From positions 40,154 through 104,153 of the forward strand of contig JALSJU010000009.1 of the NCBI GenBank assembly GCA_026989145.1: a stretch of 64,000 bases of DNA, in the 5' to 3' direction. Under the pieces are notes generated by a model, which was given only the letters and a program-made list of their open reading frames with translations, was not told where the DNA came from and ran no database searches. This stretch comes from Thiotrichaceae bacterium. Its GTDB lineage: Bacteria; Pseudomonadota; Gammaproteobacteria; Thiotrichales; Thiotrichaceae. Each line of letters opens with the position of its first letter. Position 1 is the first letter of the stretch. The translations under genes were made by a program, and so were the position numbers. This document shows, in pieces, positions 8,526 to 19,099 of the stretch.

Positions 8526-9926
8526 AAAGCGCTGTTGCAAATAATTAAATACACTTAATAAACCCATTGCTTCCCCACCTTTTGGTCGCCCTGCTCTAGC
8601 ACGATTATTCCAAGCCATAACATCTATATGCGCCCACTCAATGTCTTGATCGACAAATTCATTTAAGTATAAGGCGGCTGTAATTGCACCGCCGTAACCT
8701 TCTGCTGAACAGTTGGTAATATCCGCAACCGGGCTATCGAGCTGGTAGCGATAAGAATGGTGTAGAGGCAGTGGCCAGAGTGTTTCACCGGTATTATCTG
8801 AGGCTTGCTGAATATCTCTTGCGAGTGTCCTTGAGTTGCTAAAGAGTGCTGGTATCTCAGTGCCTACTGCAACGCGGGCTGCTCCTGTTAAGGTTGCAAA
8901 ATCAATAATTAATGATGATGATGTTTCACACGCTAAGCTTAAAGCATCACATAACACTAAACGCCCTTCTGCATCGGTATTATCAATTTCTACCGTTTTA
9001 TGTGCGCGTGTATCAATAATATCCCCAGGTCTAAAAGCATCACCTGAAATGGCATTGTCGGCAGCAGCTATCAATACTTGTAGACGTAGGGGTAAGTCAA
9101 AGCACATAATAAGGTGTGCAAGGCCTAAAACATGTGCTGCCCCACCCATGTCTTTTTTCATATTACGCATGAACTTGGATGGCTTTAAGTCAAGCCCACC
9201 GGTGTCAAAGCATACGCCTTTACCAACTAGAGTAAGTAAAGGTAGTTCTTCATTCTGTTCTTTTGATGTCCATTCTAATTTGATTAGTCTTGGTGGATGC
9301 TCACTGGCGCGACCAACAGCATGTATGGCAGGAAAATTCTCAGTTAGTAGTTCATCACCGACAAATTCACTAAACTGTGCTTGATGTTGCTGCGCTAATT
9401 CTTTAACGACCTCTGAAAGTTCCTCCGGCATCATGTGATTGGCGGGCGTATTGACCATATCACGTACGAGAGTAAAGGCATCTACAAAGGCTTGAACTTG
9501 TGCTAACTGATCACTAGCTAGTTTTAATAAAGGTGTGTTTTTCGGCTCTAAAAAATCTTTCTTAAAGAAATCAAAACGATAGGCGCCTAAGCCCCAGCCA
9601 ATGGCTGCTTGAATTTGTTCGTTTTCTGACCAGTTCGATTCAATATGATACTCACCCTCAGGTAATGAGGTTGCTAAGGATGACATTGACCAGATTCTGG
9701 CACTATCTGGATTATCTGGTGATGCATGCTCAATACCACAAAGAATTCGATCAATCTTCCCGTCCTGATTGGGTATTATACAAAACGATGAAGGCTTGGC
9801 TTCAAAAGAAGACTGAGCGACCCAGTTTCTTAAGAAGTCTGATTGTTCGTTTAAGTAAATTTCCAGTTCATTTTTTACCACAGGAACGAGTGGAATGCTG
9901 TTACTACATTCTGTAATAAAACTCAT
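8520..9926 (-). CDS. Leucyl aminopeptidase family (M17) peptidase
   Basis: Cytosolic M17 metallo-aminopeptidase, 468 aa, which would release N-terminal residues from peptides with two metal ions. The metal/catalytic motifs are GKGVCFDTGGLDLKP (Lys and Asp ligands), KKDMGGAAHVLG and the signature NTDAEGRLVLCDAL. The N-terminal ~150 residues are the variable domain. The length and sequence are closer to the PepB-like/short M17 group than to E. coli PepA (503 aa), so no symbol is assigned. Its ATG overlaps the phosphatase stop codon by one base (taATG), which indicates translational coupling. Confidence 0.92.
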   Translation of the reverse strand: MSFITECSNSIPLVPVVKNELEIYLNEQSDFLRNWVAQSSFEAKPSSFCIIPNQDGKIDRILCGIEHASPDNPDSARIWSMSSLATSLPEGEYHIESNWSENEQIQAAIGWGLGAYRFDFFKKDFLEPKNTPLLKLASDQLAQVQAFVDAFTLVRDMVNTPANHMMPEELSEVVKELAQQHQAQFSEFVGDELLTENFPAIHAVGRASEHPPRLIKLEWTSKEQNEELPLLTLVGKGVCFDTGGLDLKPSKFMRNMKKDMGGAAHVLGLAHLIMCFDLPLRLQVLIAAADNAISGDAFRPGDIIDTRAHKTVEIDNTDAEGRLVLCDALSLACETSSSLIIDFATLTGAARVAVGTEIPALFSNSRTLARDIQQASDNTGETLWPLPLHHSYRYQLDSPVADITNCSAEGYGGAITAALYLNEFVDQDIEWAHIDVMAWNNRARAGRPKGGEAMGLLSVFNYLQQRFL

Positions 9927-10525
9927 TATTTATACTCAACTAAACAGGCCCACTGGCCTGTTTCATCATGGTGAATTTGTAGTTTTGAAAGACTGCCGTA
10001 TGCAACTGGAAGGCTAAATAACTTTTCATTTGGCATGCCAAGAATATGCATAAGGATGATTCGAATGACCCCTGCATGTGAAATTAGCAAAATACGTTGC
10101 CCCTGATTCTCTTCAATAAGGTTTTTAAATGCCGCTAAAATACGCCCTTGAAATAAATGATAATCTTCACCATCTGGAGGAGTAATAGTCGTTGGTGAAA
10201 GGCTCCATTGATGCAAAAGTTCTGCATCGCTCTTTAAAATTTCATTCGGTGGAAGTCCATCCCAAAGACCATAATCTATCTCTTTTAATTGGTCATTGAT
10301 ATCTAACTCAATGTCATCTTCTGATGCAATTAACTCCGCAAACTCACTGCAACATTGTAACGGCGATGAAATAACAATATCCCAATCACTTTTACCGTCT
10401 AAGGTACTAACCATTTGTTGCCAGCCAGCATCAGTTAACGGGTCATCTGTTACACCACGATAAACTTCTCGACCTTCTACCTCGCCATGGCGAAGTAAAT
10501 CGATCGTCGTTATTGACGTTTTCAT
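9926..10525 (-). CDS. Histidine phosphatase family protein
   Basis: 199-aa phosphoglycerate-mutase-like phosphatase. The catalytic motif LLRHGEVEGREVYRG holds the phospho-accepting His, and a second-half ISHAGVIR supplies the other His. LKEIDYGLWDG is typical of the CobC/alpha-ribazole phosphatase branch. No cobalamin genes are nearby, so the substrate is unknown. It sits between greA (40 bp upstream) and the M17 peptidase (1-bp overlap) in a minus-strand run that starts at carA. Confidence 0.88.
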   Translation of the reverse strand: MKTSITTIDLLRHGEVEGREVYRGVTDDPLTDAGWQQMVSTLDGKSDWDIVISSPLQCCSEFAELIASEDDIELDINDQLKEIDYGLWDGLPPNEILKSDAELLHQWSLSPTTITPPDGEDYHLFQGRILAAFKNLIEENQGQRILLISHAGVIRIILMHILGMPNEKLFSLPVAYGSLSKLQIHHDETGQWACLVEYK

Positions 10526-10565
10526 TTATTATTTATGTCCTTTTGAAGCCAATTAACTGAATACT

Positions 10566-11042
10566 TCAAATATATTTAACGTCAATGATTTCATATTCAC
10601 GAATACCCGCAGGAGCGTTAACGGTGGCAACATCGCCCTCTTCTTTACCTATCATTGCACGTGCTATAGGAGACGATACTGCAATTTTGTTAAGCTTAAT
10701 ATCCGCTTCAATATCACCGACAATTTGGTAAGTGACTGTTTCTTCCGTATCTAAATCTTCTAGTTCAACAGTGGCACCGAAAACCACACGGCCTTCAACA
10801 TTTAATGAGCTCACATCAATTAGCTGTGCGGTGGAAAGTACAGACTCTAGTTCTTGAATCCGACCTTCGCAAAAACTCTGTTGCTCTCGAGCAGCGTGGT
10901 ATTCAGCATTTTCTTTTAGGTCACCGTGTTCTCTTGCGGTAGCAATAGCCTGAACAATTTCAGGACGAGTGACCGTTTTTAACTCATTTAACTCTGCTTT
11001 TAAGATTTCAGCGCCTTTTTGTGTGACGGGTGCTCGATCCAT
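10566..11042 (-). CDS. greA: Transcription elongation factor GreA
   Basis: GreA enters the RNA polymerase secondary channel and stimulates cleavage of backtracked transcripts. At 158 aa it has normal length. The N-terminal coiled coil ([31 protein letters not shown], with the acidic tip) and the C-terminal FKBP-like domain ([25 protein letters not shown]) are both present. It lies 34 bp downstream of carB on the same strand, a common gammaproteobacterial linkage. Confidence 0.98.
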   Translation of the reverse strand: MDRAPVTQKGAEILKAELNELKTVTRPEIVQAIATAREHGDLKENAEYHAAREQQSFCEGRIQELESVLSTAQLIDVSSLNVEGRVVFGATVELEDLDTEETVTYQIVGDIEADIKLNKIAVSSPIARAMIGKEEGDVATVNAPAGIREYEIIDVKYI

Positions 11043-11076
11043 AATATTTTTCCTTTTTTTAATCTGTTTTTTTTAT

Positions 11077-14000
11077 TTAGCCAATATCTTGTAATTTATA
11101 GACAACTTCATCTTCATTATGCATTAAAGCCTGACATAATGCCCAAGCTCCAGTAATTGTCGTCGTGTAAGCGACTTTACCGCGTAACGCGACCCGACGA
11201 ATTTCCGATGAATCTTCAATTGCGCTTTTACCTTCGGTGGTATTGACAATAAAATCAACTTGGCTATTTTTAAGTAAATCAACAATATGTGGCCGGCCTT
11301 CACGGACTTTATTAACTACCTCACAATTAAAACCAGCTGACTCTAATGTGCGTGCAGTACCACGTGTTGCTATCAAGGTGAATTTTAGGTTTGTTAGTAG
11401 TTTAGCTACATCGATTACCGCTTTTCTATCGGCCTCTCGTACGCTGATAAACGCGGTACCACCAATTTTAGGAAAATCAACACTCGCACCTTGTTGTGAT
11501 TTTCCATATGCCTCGGCAAAGGTTTTGCCAACACCCATAACTTCACCCGTCGATTTCATCTCGGGGCCTAAAATTGGATCAACTGCAGGAAATTTAATAA
11601 ACGGGAATACCGCTTCTTTGACAAAGAACAGCTCGGGAATTATTTCTTTTGTCATCCCCTGCTCTTTTAATGACTGTCCCGCCATACATCTAGCAGCAAC
11701 CTTTGCTAATTGTCGACCTGTGGCTTTTGATACATAGGGTACAGTTCGTGATGCTCGTGGATTAACTTCTAGTACATAGATAGTTTGCTTACCCGCATCA
11801 TCCGTTTGAATTGCAAATTGCACATTCATCAAGCCAATCACATTTAACGCTAATGCCATCGCTCGTGTTTGCTCACGCATATCATCTTGGATTTCGGTAC
11901 TTAAAGAGTATGGTGGTAATGAACAGGCTGAATCACCAGAATGTACACCGGCCTGTTCGATATGCTGCATAATACCGCCAATTAAAACATCAGTACCATC
12001 ACAAATTGCATCCACGTCAACTTCTATCGCATCATCTAAAAAACGATCAAGTAAAACAGGGGAATCATTAGATACTTTAACGGCATCACGCATATAGACA
12101 CGCAAGTCTTCTTCGCTATGAACGATTTCCATTGCTCGCCCACCAAGAACATAAGAGGGACGTACAACTAAGGGGTAACCAACTTCTTCGGCTAAACGAA
12201 CACCTTCTTCAATATTTCTCGCGGTACGGTTTGGCGGTTGTTTTAAACCCAGTTTTTCTATAAGTTGCTGGAAACGTTCACGATCTTCAGCTAAGTCAAT
12301 CGCATCAGGGCTAGTACCGATAATCGGCGCACCTGCAGCTTCCAGTTCATCGGCGAGTTTAAGCGGTGTTTGTCCGCCATATTGAACTATAAGCCCTTTG
12401 GGTTTTTCTATATCGACAATATCTAACACATTTTCTAAAGTCAGTGGTTCAAAATATAATCTATCAGAGGTGTCGTAATCAGTAGATACCGTTTCAGGGT
12501 TGCAGTTAACCATGATGGTTTCATAACCATCATCACGTAACGAAAGCGCAGCATGAACACAGCAGTAGTCAAACTCAATCCCTTGCCCGACTCGGTTTGG
12601 ACCTCCACCGAGAATAATTATTTTATCTTTATCACTAGGATTTGATTCGCATTCTTCATCGTAGCTGGAATACATGTAGGCAGTATCTGTTGAAAACTCT
12701 GCTGCACAGGTATCAACACGTTTATAGACTGGTGTTACACCTAAATCATGACGATGTTTACGAATGACCTTTTCTTTTGTGTCTAACAATCTTGCTAAAC
12801 GTCGATCAGAAAAGCCTTTGCGTTTCAAATCAAACATTTCATCTTTTGATAAGCTGTTAGGTAAGCTACCCTTAAGCTTATTTTCCATGAGAATTAATTC
12901 TTCAATTTGGCTAAGGAACCAGGGGTCAATTGCGGTTAAATCGAATAAGTCTTGTTGCGACATACCAAAGCGGAAACCATCTGCTACATATAAGATACGC
13001 TCTGGTCCGACTTCGGTTAGCTCTTGACGTAGAATATCTTTGGCATTATCGGTGTTTAAATCAACCCGTTCATCCAAACCATCAATATCAATCTCTAGCC
13101 CGCGTAACGCCTTTTGGAAAGACTCTTGAAAGGTGCGACCCATTGCCATGACTTCACCAACAGATTTCATCTGCGTAGTTAGACGAGCGTCTGCTTGAGG
13201 GAATTTTTCAAAGGTGAAGCGTGGAATTTTAGTAACCACGTAGTCTATTGATGGCTCAAAAGATGCAGGTGTTGCACCACCTGTTATGTCGTTTTGTAGT
13301 TCATCTAACGTATATCCTATTGCCAATTTTGCTGCAATTTTTGCAATCGGAAAACCAGTGGCTTTTGATGCTAAAGCTGATGAGCGAGATACACGCGGAT
13401 TCATTTCAATAATGACCATGCGCCCATCTTTCGGATTTATTGAGAACTGGACATTGGAGCCTCCCGTTTCGACGCCAATTTTTCTCAATACTGCTAAGGA
13501 GGCATTACGAAGAATTTGATATTCTTTATCGGTGAGTGTCTGCGCGGGAGCAACAGTAATTGAGTCTCCAGTATGAATCCCCATTGGGTCAAGGTTTTCA
13601 ATCGCACAGATGATGATACAGTTATCAGCTTGATCACGTACCACTTCCATCTCATACTCTTTCCAGCCTAATAGAGATTCTTCAAGGAGTACTTCGGTAG
13701 TTGGTGAGAAATCTAAGCCTCGTGCAACGATTTCCTCAAACTCATCCATATTGTAAGCAATACCGCCACCAGAGCCCCCCATCGTGAACGATGGACGACA
13801 AATAGTAGGAAAGCCTAAACCTTTTTGTACTTGGCGTGCTTCTTCCATACTGTGAGCAACGCCTGAACGTGCTGAACTTAGGCCGATTTCTTCCATAGCC
13901 ACGCGAAACTTTTCACGGTCTTCGGCCATGTCAATAGCTTCTTTTTTAGCACCTATCATTTCGATGCCATATTTTTCTAAAACACCTTCACGATCAAGGT

Positions 14001-14301
14001 CAAGCGCACAATTGAGCGCTGTTTGCCCACCCATTGTAGGAAGTAAAACATCAGGACGTTCTTTTTCAATAATAGTTGCAACAGTCTGCCAACGTATTGG
14101 CTCAATATAGGTTGCATCTGCCATTTCTGGGTCTGTCATGATGGTGGCAGGATTGGAGTTAACAAGAATTACTCGATAACCTTCCTCACGCAATGCTTTA
14201 CAAGCTTGCGCCCCCGAATAATCAAACTCACAGGCTTGACCAATCACAATCGGTCCAGCGCCAATTATCAAAATACTTTTTATATCGGTACGTTTAGGCA
14301 T
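11077..14301 (-). CDS. carB: Carbamoyl-phosphate synthase large subunit
   Basis: CarB uses ammonia delivered by CarA, bicarbonate and two ATP to make carbamoyl phosphate for arginine and pyrimidines. The 1074-aa length is normal. Two homologous ATP-grasp halves are seen (starts [18 protein letters not shown] and [20 protein letters not shown] sites [16 protein letters not shown] and [14 protein letters not shown]), separated by the oligomerisation region and followed by a C-terminal MGS-like allosteric domain (about 940-1070, [13 protein letters not shown]). The ATG overlaps the carA stop by one base. Confidence 0.99.
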   Translation of the reverse strand: MPKRTDIKSILIIGAGPIVIGQACEFDYSGAQACKALREEGYRVILVNSNPATIMTDPEMADATYIEPIRWQTVATIIEKERPDVLLPTMGGQTALNCALDLDREGVLEKYGIEMIGAKKEAIDMAEDREKFRVAMEEIGLSSARSGVAHSMEEARQVQKGLGFPTICRPSFTMGGSGGGIAYNMDEFEEIVARGLDFSPTTEVLLEESLLGWKEYEMEVVRDQADNCIIICAIENLDPMGIHTGDSITVAPAQTLTDKEYQILRNASLAVLRKIGVETGGSNVQFSINPKDGRMVIIEMNPRVSRSSALASKATGFPIAKIAAKLAIGYTLDELQNDITGGATPASFEPSIDYVVTKIPRFTFEKFPQADARLTTQMKSVGEVMAMGRTFQESFQKALRGLEIDIDGLDERVDLNTDNAKDILRQELTEVGPERILYVADGFRFGMSQQDLFDLTAIDPWFLSQIEELILMENKLKGSLPNSLSKDEMFDLKRKGFSDRRLARLLDTKEKVIRKHRHDLGVTPVYKRVDTCAAEFSTDTAYMYSSYDEECESNPSDKDKIIILGGGPNRVGQGIEFDYCCVHAALSLRDDGYETIMVNCNPETVSTDYDTSDRLYFEPLTLENVLDIVDIEKPKGLIVQYGGQTPLKLADELEAAGAPIIGTSPDAIDLAEDRERFQQLIEKLGLKQPPNRTARNIEEGVRLAEEVGYPLVVRPSYVLGGRAMEIVHSEEDLRVYMRDAVKVSNDSPVLLDRFLDDAIEVDVDAICDGTDVLIGGIMQHIEQAGVHSGDSACSLPPYSLSTEIQDDMREQTRAMALALNVIGLMNVQFAIQTDDAGKQTIYVLEVNPRASRTVPYVSKATGRQLAKVAARCMAGQSLKEQGMTKEIIPELFFVKEAVFPFIKFPAVDPILGPEMKSTGEVMGVGKTFAEAYGKSQQGASVDFPKIGGTAFISVREADRKAVIDVAKLLTNLKFTLIATRGTARTLESAGFNCEVVNKVREGRPHIVDLLKNSQVDFIVNTTEGKSAIEDSSEIRRVALRGKVAYTTTITGAWALCQALMHNEDEVVYKLQDIG

Positions 14302-15473
14302 TATTTTGTCTCCAGACTAGTAGACTTCACGGGCGAGTATAAAGACATGAGCTCAATAAAATCATCAAATATAGGAGCAATATCATGTGGGCCGGGACTA
14401 GCTTCAGGATGACCTTGAAAGCCATAGGCAGGTACATCAGTGCGCTTAATGCCTTGTAAACTATTATCAAATAGAGACTTATGAGTTAATATTAAATTAT
14501 CAGGCAAAGTGTTTTCATCAACAGAAAAGCCATGGTTTTGGCTGGTAATCATGACGCGCTTTGTATTTAAATCTTGTACAGGGTGGTTTGCCCCGTGATG
14601 GCCAAATTTCATTTTTAAGGTTGATGCACCACTGGCTAAGGCTAATAATTGATGTCCAAGACATATACCAAAAATAGGTACTTTTTTATCCAAGACCTCT
14701 TGTATTGCTTGAATCGCATAATCACAAGGCTCTGGGTCACCCGGACCGTTGGATAAAAAGACCCCATCAGGGTTCATTTTTAATACATCGGATGCCGGCG
14801 TTTGCGCAGGCACAACCGTAACGCGACAGCCGCGGTCTACCATCATTCGTAGGATATTTTTCTTTATTCCAAAATCATAGGCAACGACATGAAACTTTGT
14901 GTCTTCGGGGGTTAAACTCGCATGCTCGTCGGTAATTAAATCCCAAGTATGTTCCTTCCATGTATATGCTTTTTTTGTGCTTACTACTTTGGCTAAATCC
15001 ATGCCTTTTAAACCAGGAAATCTCATCAAATCGTTTTTAGCCAATTCTATGGTTGAGTTTTCAACTATGCCTGCAAAGATACAACCACGTTGAGCCCCTT
15101 TTTCACGTAAAATTCTTGTTAATCGGCGGGTATCAATATCGGAAATGGCTACCACTTTCTTCCTATTTAAATAGTCCGATAAAGATTCTTCTGAACGCCA
15201 GTTACTTAATAAACTAGGAACATCTTTAACGACAAGGCCTGCGGCAAAAATAGAATCTGATTCTTCATCATTTTGATTTATTCCAGTACTACCAATATGG
15301 GGGTATGTTAAAGTGATAATTTGTTGGGCGTAAGAAGGGTCAGTGAGAATTTCTTGATAACCCGTCAGTGATGTATTAAAAACAACTTCGCCAACACTGA
15401 TGCCTTTATATCCAATAGATTGGCCATAGAAGATGCTGCCATCTTCAAGAACTAAGATTGCGCTGTTTTTCAA
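14301..15473 (-). CDS. carA: Carbamoyl-phosphate synthase small (glutamine amidotransferase) subunit
   Basis: CarA hydrolyses glutamine and channels ammonia to CarB. At 390 aa it has normal length. The N-terminal CPSase domain ([32 protein letters not shown]) is followed by a class I glutamine amidotransferase domain with nucleophile [12 protein letters not shown] and catalytic His/Glu in [11 protein letters not shown]. It is the first gene of the carA-carB-greA-phosphatase-peptidase run. No dapB or dnaJ precedes it; the upstream 624 bp hold only repeats and a presumed promoter. I could not confirm an ArgR box there. Confidence 0.99.
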   Translation of the reverse strand: MKNSAILVLEDGSIFYGQSIGYKGISVGEVVFNTSLTGYQEILTDPSYAQQIITLTYPHIGSTGINQNDEESDSIFAAGLVVKDVPSLLSNWRSEESLSDYLNRKKVVAISDIDTRRLTRILREKGAQRGCIFAGIVENSTIELAKNDLMRFPGLKGMDLAKVVSTKKAYTWKEHTWDLITDEHASLTPEDTKFHVVAYDFGIKKNILRMMVDRGCRVTVVPAQTPASDVLKMNPDGVFLSNGPGDPEPCDYAIQAIQEVLDKKVPIFGICLGHQLLALASGASTLKMKFGHHGANHPVQDLNTKRVMITSQNHGFSVDENTLPDNLILTHKSLFDNSLQGIKRTDVPAYGFQGHPEASPGPHDIAPIFDDFIELMSLYSPVKSTSLETK

Positions 15474-15631
15474 GCTAAAACTCCCTTATAACTTTGAAAA
15501 CCATTATGGTAATGGCTGGGGGGTCAAAAGTATTCTTACACACACAAACAATGATCTAAACTATTTTCTAGTTAACAATCATTTATGAATACTAATCACT
15601 GGTAATTCCGAAATGGTTTAATGTTAAGTGT

Positions 15632-15715
15632 TTAAGGAAACCCTAATAAGATCCATTATTTTAGCGTGCCATATCTGCCGCTATCTTTTAATCGACTTAA
15701 TCAGGGTTTCCTTGA
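15632..15715. repeat. Family B hairpin repeat, copy 2
   Basis: The ends are ttaaggaaaccctaataaga and the complement of tcaaggaaaccctgattaag, an imperfect 84-bp palindrome with a long loop. It matches the ends of the 4566-4624 hairpin and directly abuts family A copy 3. Confidence 0.7.
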
Positions 15716-16004
15716 AAGAAGCTCTGAACAACCTAGTTGGATTCTGCGAATTTACAAGGCATCAAGCCCTAGGCGCATTTTTTGAAATCGATACGCCAGT
15801 GACATGCTGCAACAACCTCCGCAAAAAATTACAATTACGGAATAGATGTCTTTAAGCTCGCTACCTATTATCTTGCACGGCTTAGTCAGGTTTCAAACGT
15901 CTTCGTTATTGATTTTAACCATAGATAATGACTATGCTTAAAAACAATGCCTTGAACTTGAAAACTTGGCGTTGCCAGAATCAGCTAGGTTATTCAGAGG
16001 TTCC
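15716..16004 (-). repeat. Family A palindromic repeat, copy 3 (reverse orientation)
   Basis: Read on the minus strand it follows the copies at 586 and 31729 end to end (cctctgaataacctagctga ... caactaggttgttcagagct), but it is more diverged and about 30 bp longer in the middle. With the family B hairpin it fills most of the gap 15474-16097 between carA and the next gene. No gene is seen there; the ORF 15628-15855 is repeat sequence. Confidence 0.75.
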
Positions 16005-16097
16005 CAAAGCTAGATTAAAAACCATTTTTACTGAACGAGTGTATTCTACTCGAAAAAAGAAGCGAGTGTCTATCAAGGAAACAGGGATTATTAACTT

Positions 16098-16691
16098 TTA
16101 ATGATTTAAATTTTGTATTTGCTTTTCAAGTTCCTTTAAAAGCTTGTCTCTCTTTTTTGGAAGTACTTTATTTGCCCTGAGTGTATCTTTTAATTTATTG
16201 TCTAACTTCTCTAAAACAACGTCTAAAGCTTGTGATTCTTCTTTTAAAGTGATTAGTTTTGTATTTAAGGCTTGGTTTGCAGAATCAACTTGAGTAACTT
16301 TATGTTTAAAACTTGCTAAATTTGCTTGGCTAGTTCTTAGAAAAAGGTCTTTTTCAATTTCTGCCATTAAGTTATCTGAAATTTCAAACAAAGTATTTTC
16401 TGAAGTTTTTTTGGCGTCTAACGTAATTGCTAAATTCTTTGCTAAAACAGTTTGTTGAAGATTATTACTGCTAACAGTATCTGGCATAGTTAAGGTTTTT
16501 ATTACTGTTTTATCTTTTTGTTGAGTGTTTAGACGAGTGGATTGCTTGTTTTTAGTTTTAGAAAACATCTCACCCACAGAATTAGGTACGTATTGTGATA
16601 ATTCTGTCGAAGAATCTTTTGAAAAAAGACCTAATGCAAAAGCAAGCACACCTAATAAAACCATCAGAGAAATTAGTAAAATTTTATTCAT
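16098..16691 (-). CDS. Membrane-anchored coiled-coil protein of unknown function
   Basis: I do not recognise this family. From the ATG at 16691 (MNKILLISLMVLLGVLAFAL, with a tggaataaac ribosome site) the protein has one N-terminal membrane segment or uncleaved signal. A polar, low-complexity Ser/Thr/Lys region follows (about 20-95), then a long Lys/Glu/Leu-rich, coiled-coil-like C terminus (about 95-197: DLFLRTSQANLASFKHKV, LEKLDNKLKDTLRANKVLPK). The track's TTG start at 16712 is less likely. It is the last gene of a four-gene minus-strand run. It may be periplasmic with a structural role, but this is only inference. Confidence 0.6.
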   Translation of the reverse strand: MNKILLISLMVLLGVLAFALGLFSKDSSTELSQYVPNSVGEMFSKTKNKQSTRLNTQQKDKTVIKTLTMPDTVSSNNLQQTVLAKNLAITLDAKKTSENTLFEISDNLMAEIEKDLFLRTSQANLASFKHKVTQVDSANQALNTKLITLKEESQALDVVLEKLDNKLKDTLRANKVLPKKRDKLLKELEKQIQNLNH

Positions 16692-16724
16692 GTTTATTCC
16701 ATTTATCAACAAGCGTTAAATTGC

Positions 16725-17180
16725 TTATTTCCTAAAAACAGCTTCCCACCAACGACGCCTATTCTTTGTTTGTTTTGCTTGATTTGATAATTCTTCTGGC
16801 ATCATCTTGGTAAATATCCAAGAAGGAAGTGGCCCTTGAGTTGCAATACTGCAAGATGTGCCTAAATTATTAGGATCAAATACTTTAATTAATCGTGGTT
16901 CTTTGAAGCTATCAGTGTAAACAACACCACAGTATTCTTCGTCATGCTCCCGACGAAGTAGCTTATTTAACTCATCAACGTAGGTATTTACACTTCCCCC
17001 AATTGTTTTGTGAGTTGGTAATGCCTCGCCTACCGCATAAATATACCAGCCCTGATTACTGTCACTTTTTACGACTTGCCATAATTCTTCTAATTGGCTC
17101 CATCGAAGAACACCATAGAACTTTCCATTAAAAGCGGTCAAAAAATCACTATTTTGGTAATTAAGGCTGTTATTTATCAT
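16725..17180 (-). CDS. Conserved-looking protein of unknown function
   Basis: 151-aa soluble protein with no signal peptide or membrane segment. Tryptophan- and tyrosine-rich motifs stand out (GVLRWSQLEELWQVV, NQGWYIYAVGEALP, GPLPSWIFTKMMPEEL), and it ends in a basic tail, KNRRRWWEAVFRK. I cannot name a domain. The start overlaps the end of the VOC gene by 11 bp, and 33 bp separate it from the coiled-coil gene. The tight packing argues that it is real and part of one operon. Confidence 0.65.
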   Translation of the reverse strand: MINNSLNYQNSDFLTAFNGKFYGVLRWSQLEELWQVVKSDSNQGWYIYAVGEALPTHKTIGGSVNTYVDELNKLLRREHDEEYCGVVYTDSFKEPRLIKVFDPNNLGTSCSIATQGPLPSWIFTKMMPEELSNQAKQTKNRRRWWEAVFRK

Positions 17181-17559
17181 ATTCTATTATTTCCAATGTA
17201 TTACCATCTGGATCTCGACAAAACAACGCAGTACGACCCGATTGGCTTTTTGTGTAGATGGTTTCTGATTTTTTTAACTTATCTTCTATACGAGCTAAGT
17301 CTTCCGTGATAAAAGCCGTATGTCTATCGCGCCCACCATGAATAGGGCGATGAATAGAGTCAGGGTTATCTATTTGTAATAAATGAATTTGCTGTTGGTC
17401 ATTAATATCCAACCAAGCTCCATTAAATTTCATATCTGGTCGGGCTAAGTTAACTTTCAAGCCTAACACCTTACAATAAAAAACCAACGACTTGTCTAGG
17501 TCAGAGACAATCATACTAACGTGATGGATTGCTTTAAAAGTAGCCATGGCTTTACTCAA
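17170..17559 (-). CDS. VOC family (glyoxalase/dioxygenase-fold) protein
   Basis: 129-aa single-module vicinal oxygen chelate protein. The beta-alpha-beta-beta-beta repeats are visible in AIHHVSMIVSDLDKSLVFYC (N-terminal metal His) and in the C-terminal FCRDPDGNTLEIIEY (metal Glu). HLLQIDNPD and HTAFITEDLARIEDKL fit the second half. Its substrate is not predictable; a glyoxalase I-like, fosfomycin-resistance-like or dioxygenase-like role is possible. It overlaps the upstream TauE gene by 8 bp and the downstream gene by 11 bp. Confidence 0.85.
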   Translation of the reverse strand: MSKAMATFKAIHHVSMIVSDLDKSLVFYCKVLGLKVNLARPDMKFNGAWLDINDQQQIHLLQIDNPDSIHRPIHGGRDRHTAFITEDLARIEDKLKKSETIYTKSQSGRTALFCRDPDGNTLEIIEYDK

Positions 17560-18304
17560 ATAAGTATTTAATTAGTCCAGCAGATGATACAACAATGAGT
17601 GAGACACCTAAATAGCGGTGAAACGTTGTACTCTCTGTTTGCAAGAGGTAATCGTGTGCCTTCAAACCAATAAAATGGCCAATCGCTACAAAAGGCAATA
17701 ATGCCAAGCTAAATTGCCATTGAAGCTCAACATCGTAAACAACAAAGGCTGCCATCTTAAACGTAACAAGAATAATCCATAATACAAAAAGTGTTTCACG
17801 TAATTGAATTCGGCTAACTTTTTTAGCGACCACTGCGGCAATAAGTGGTGCCCCAATTAATGAGGTGCCGCTCACATACCCTCCTAAAATCAATAAAAGC
17901 GTATCAACCCGTTTTGAATTACTGTTAATTTTATAATCTAAAACCCAAGTAACCCCATAAAATAGAGTAATGAAAAATACAGCTATCACGACCCACATAC
18001 TAGGAAAACTAAATAAACCGATGAGTCCCGCTATTTTAGGGATGATAATAACGGCCATAACACTAGAAACAACTGACCAGTTAATATTTTTTATGCGGCT
18101 TGCTAGTGTTATTGAAGTGAAGAATAACAAGTGAGTACCAATAATTGGCAAGAAAATTAGCGGCTTATCATCAACCAATAATAACAATGGCAAGCCAAGA
18201 GCAGCGCCGCCAAAACCAATGCCGGAGCGTACAAAACCAGTCCAAATAAAAATCAACGTGATAGCAATGAGTTGACCAGTTGAGAAAGGGTTTAAAAAAT
18301 TCAT
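17552..18304 (-). CDS. TauE/SafE family sulfite/anion exporter-like permease
   Basis: 250-aa inner-membrane protein with about seven or eight hydrophobic helices. GIGFGGAALGLPLLLLVDDK near the N terminus and GGYVSGTSLIGAPLIAAVVA in the second half are the two inverted family repeats. TauE/SafE proteins move sulfite, sulfoacetate or other small anions. The substrate here is unknown. It is the first gene of a tight four-gene run (VOC, unknown, coiled-coil). Confidence 0.85.
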   Translation of the reverse strand: MNFLNPFSTGQLIAITLIFIWTGFVRSGIGFGGAALGLPLLLLVDDKPLIFLPIIGTHLLFFTSITLASRIKNINWSVVSSVMAVIIIPKIAGLIGLFSFPSMWVVIAVFFITLFYGVTWVLDYKINSNSKRVDTLLLILGGYVSGTSLIGAPLIAAVVAKKVSRIQLRETLFVLWIILVTFKMAAFVVYDVELQWQFSLALLPFVAIGHFIGLKAHDYLLQTESTTFHRYLGVSLIVVSSAGLIKYLFE

Positions 18305-18422
18305 TGAGTTATAACTTCTTAAATCTAAAGGTTAACTTGATCTCTGTTGATTTGCTACCATTATAGGTAAAAATGAGGCTTTGCCTGATCCTTGGGGTGA
18401 GTAATAAATCTAAAATTATTTA

Positions 18423-18971
18423 TTGTCGAGTCGTGCAAAATTTCAAGATAATGTTCAAACACAGAATATGAAATCTATAATTCAAACTTATACAAAACAA
18501 GCCATTGCAATAAATATTTTGTTATTAGTAGCGCTAGCAAGTCTTATTATTGGTCTTACTGCGCCTTTATTAACACTAGAAAAAATGTATTTTTTTGAAA
18601 ATACCGTTTCTTTACTTTCTACTATTAGACAGCTATTTGCAGAGGGAGAGTGGTTCCTTTTTATTATCGTTGGTCTTTTTAGTCTCTGCGTACCGCTTCT
18701 AAAAATCACCAGTTTATTACTTATTCTAAATGTAAATTACGTTAAAGGATCCTTCCTCGATAGAGCCTTATATATCATAGAAATAATTGGAAAATGGTCC
18801 ATGTTAGATGTTTTTGTAGTTGCGTTATTGCTCGTCTCAGTAAAGCTTGGTGCTTTAGCAAAGGTTGAAGTTCACTACGGTCTTTATGCTTTTGCTTTGT
18901 CTGTTCTACTCACTATTGGACTCAGCTATTGGATTAATCATCTTTCAAAAGTTCGTCATCGAGTGATTTAA
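18423..18971 (+). CDS. PqiA-like (paraquat-inducible protein A family) membrane protein
   Basis: Small single-module member of the PqiA family, about 167-182 aa with four membrane helices. Motifs such as GLTAPLLTLEKMYFFENTVSLL, FSLCVPLLKI and IIEIIGKWSMLDVFVVALLL match the PqiA repeat. PqiA proteins partner with MCE proteins in lipid transport or stress, but no pqiB is adjacent. The track start at 18423 is TTG; the ATG at 18468 (MKSIIQTYTKQ) is an alternative. Neither has a clear ribosome site. A truncated family A repeat abuts the stop codon. Confidence 0.8.
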   Translation: MSSRAKFQDNVQTQNMKSIIQTYTKQAIAINILLLVALASLIIGLTAPLLTLEKMYFFENTVSLLSTIRQLFAEGEWFLFIIVGLFSLCVPLLKITSLLLILNVNYVKGSFLDRALYIIEIIGKWSMLDVFVVALLLVSVKLGALAKVEVHYGLYAFALSVLLTIGLSYWINHLSKVRHRVI

Positions 18972-19099
18972 GGAACATCTGAACTCTGGCAACGCCAAGT
19001 TTCAAGTTTGAGGCATTGATTTTAAGCATAGTCATTCTGTATTCGCTTTTAAGTCATTTGCAAGCAAAGCACTAAATATGGTTATTCAGTGATTACTTA
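18971..19099 (+). repeat. Family A repeat, internally deleted copy
   Basis: The left part (ggcaacgccaagtttcaagt, then attgattttaagcatagtca) and the right terminal remnant (ggttattcagtgattactta) of family A remain; the middle is lost. It begins on the last base of the PqiA-like stop codon. The rest of the gap 19100-19394 holds no gene I can support, only AT-rich presumed promoter sequence. Confidence 0.6.

Noticed and set aside
8836-9384. 182-aa plus-strand ORF opposite the M17 aminopeptidase
   Set aside because: Lies wholly within a well-supported gene and shows no family motif or start signal.
11237-14412. Several plus-strand ORFs of 60-166 aa under carB and carA
   Set aside because: All lie opposite a strongly supported coding region and have no recognisable product.
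15474-15631. Possible ArgR box (TGAATACTAATCA) upstream of carA
   Set aside because: Only one half matches the 18-bp ARG box consensus and no second box is adjacent.
15628-15855. 75-aa ORF in the gap upstream of carA
   Set aside because: It is made of family B and family A repeat sequence; no copy elsewhere keeps the frame open in a matching way.
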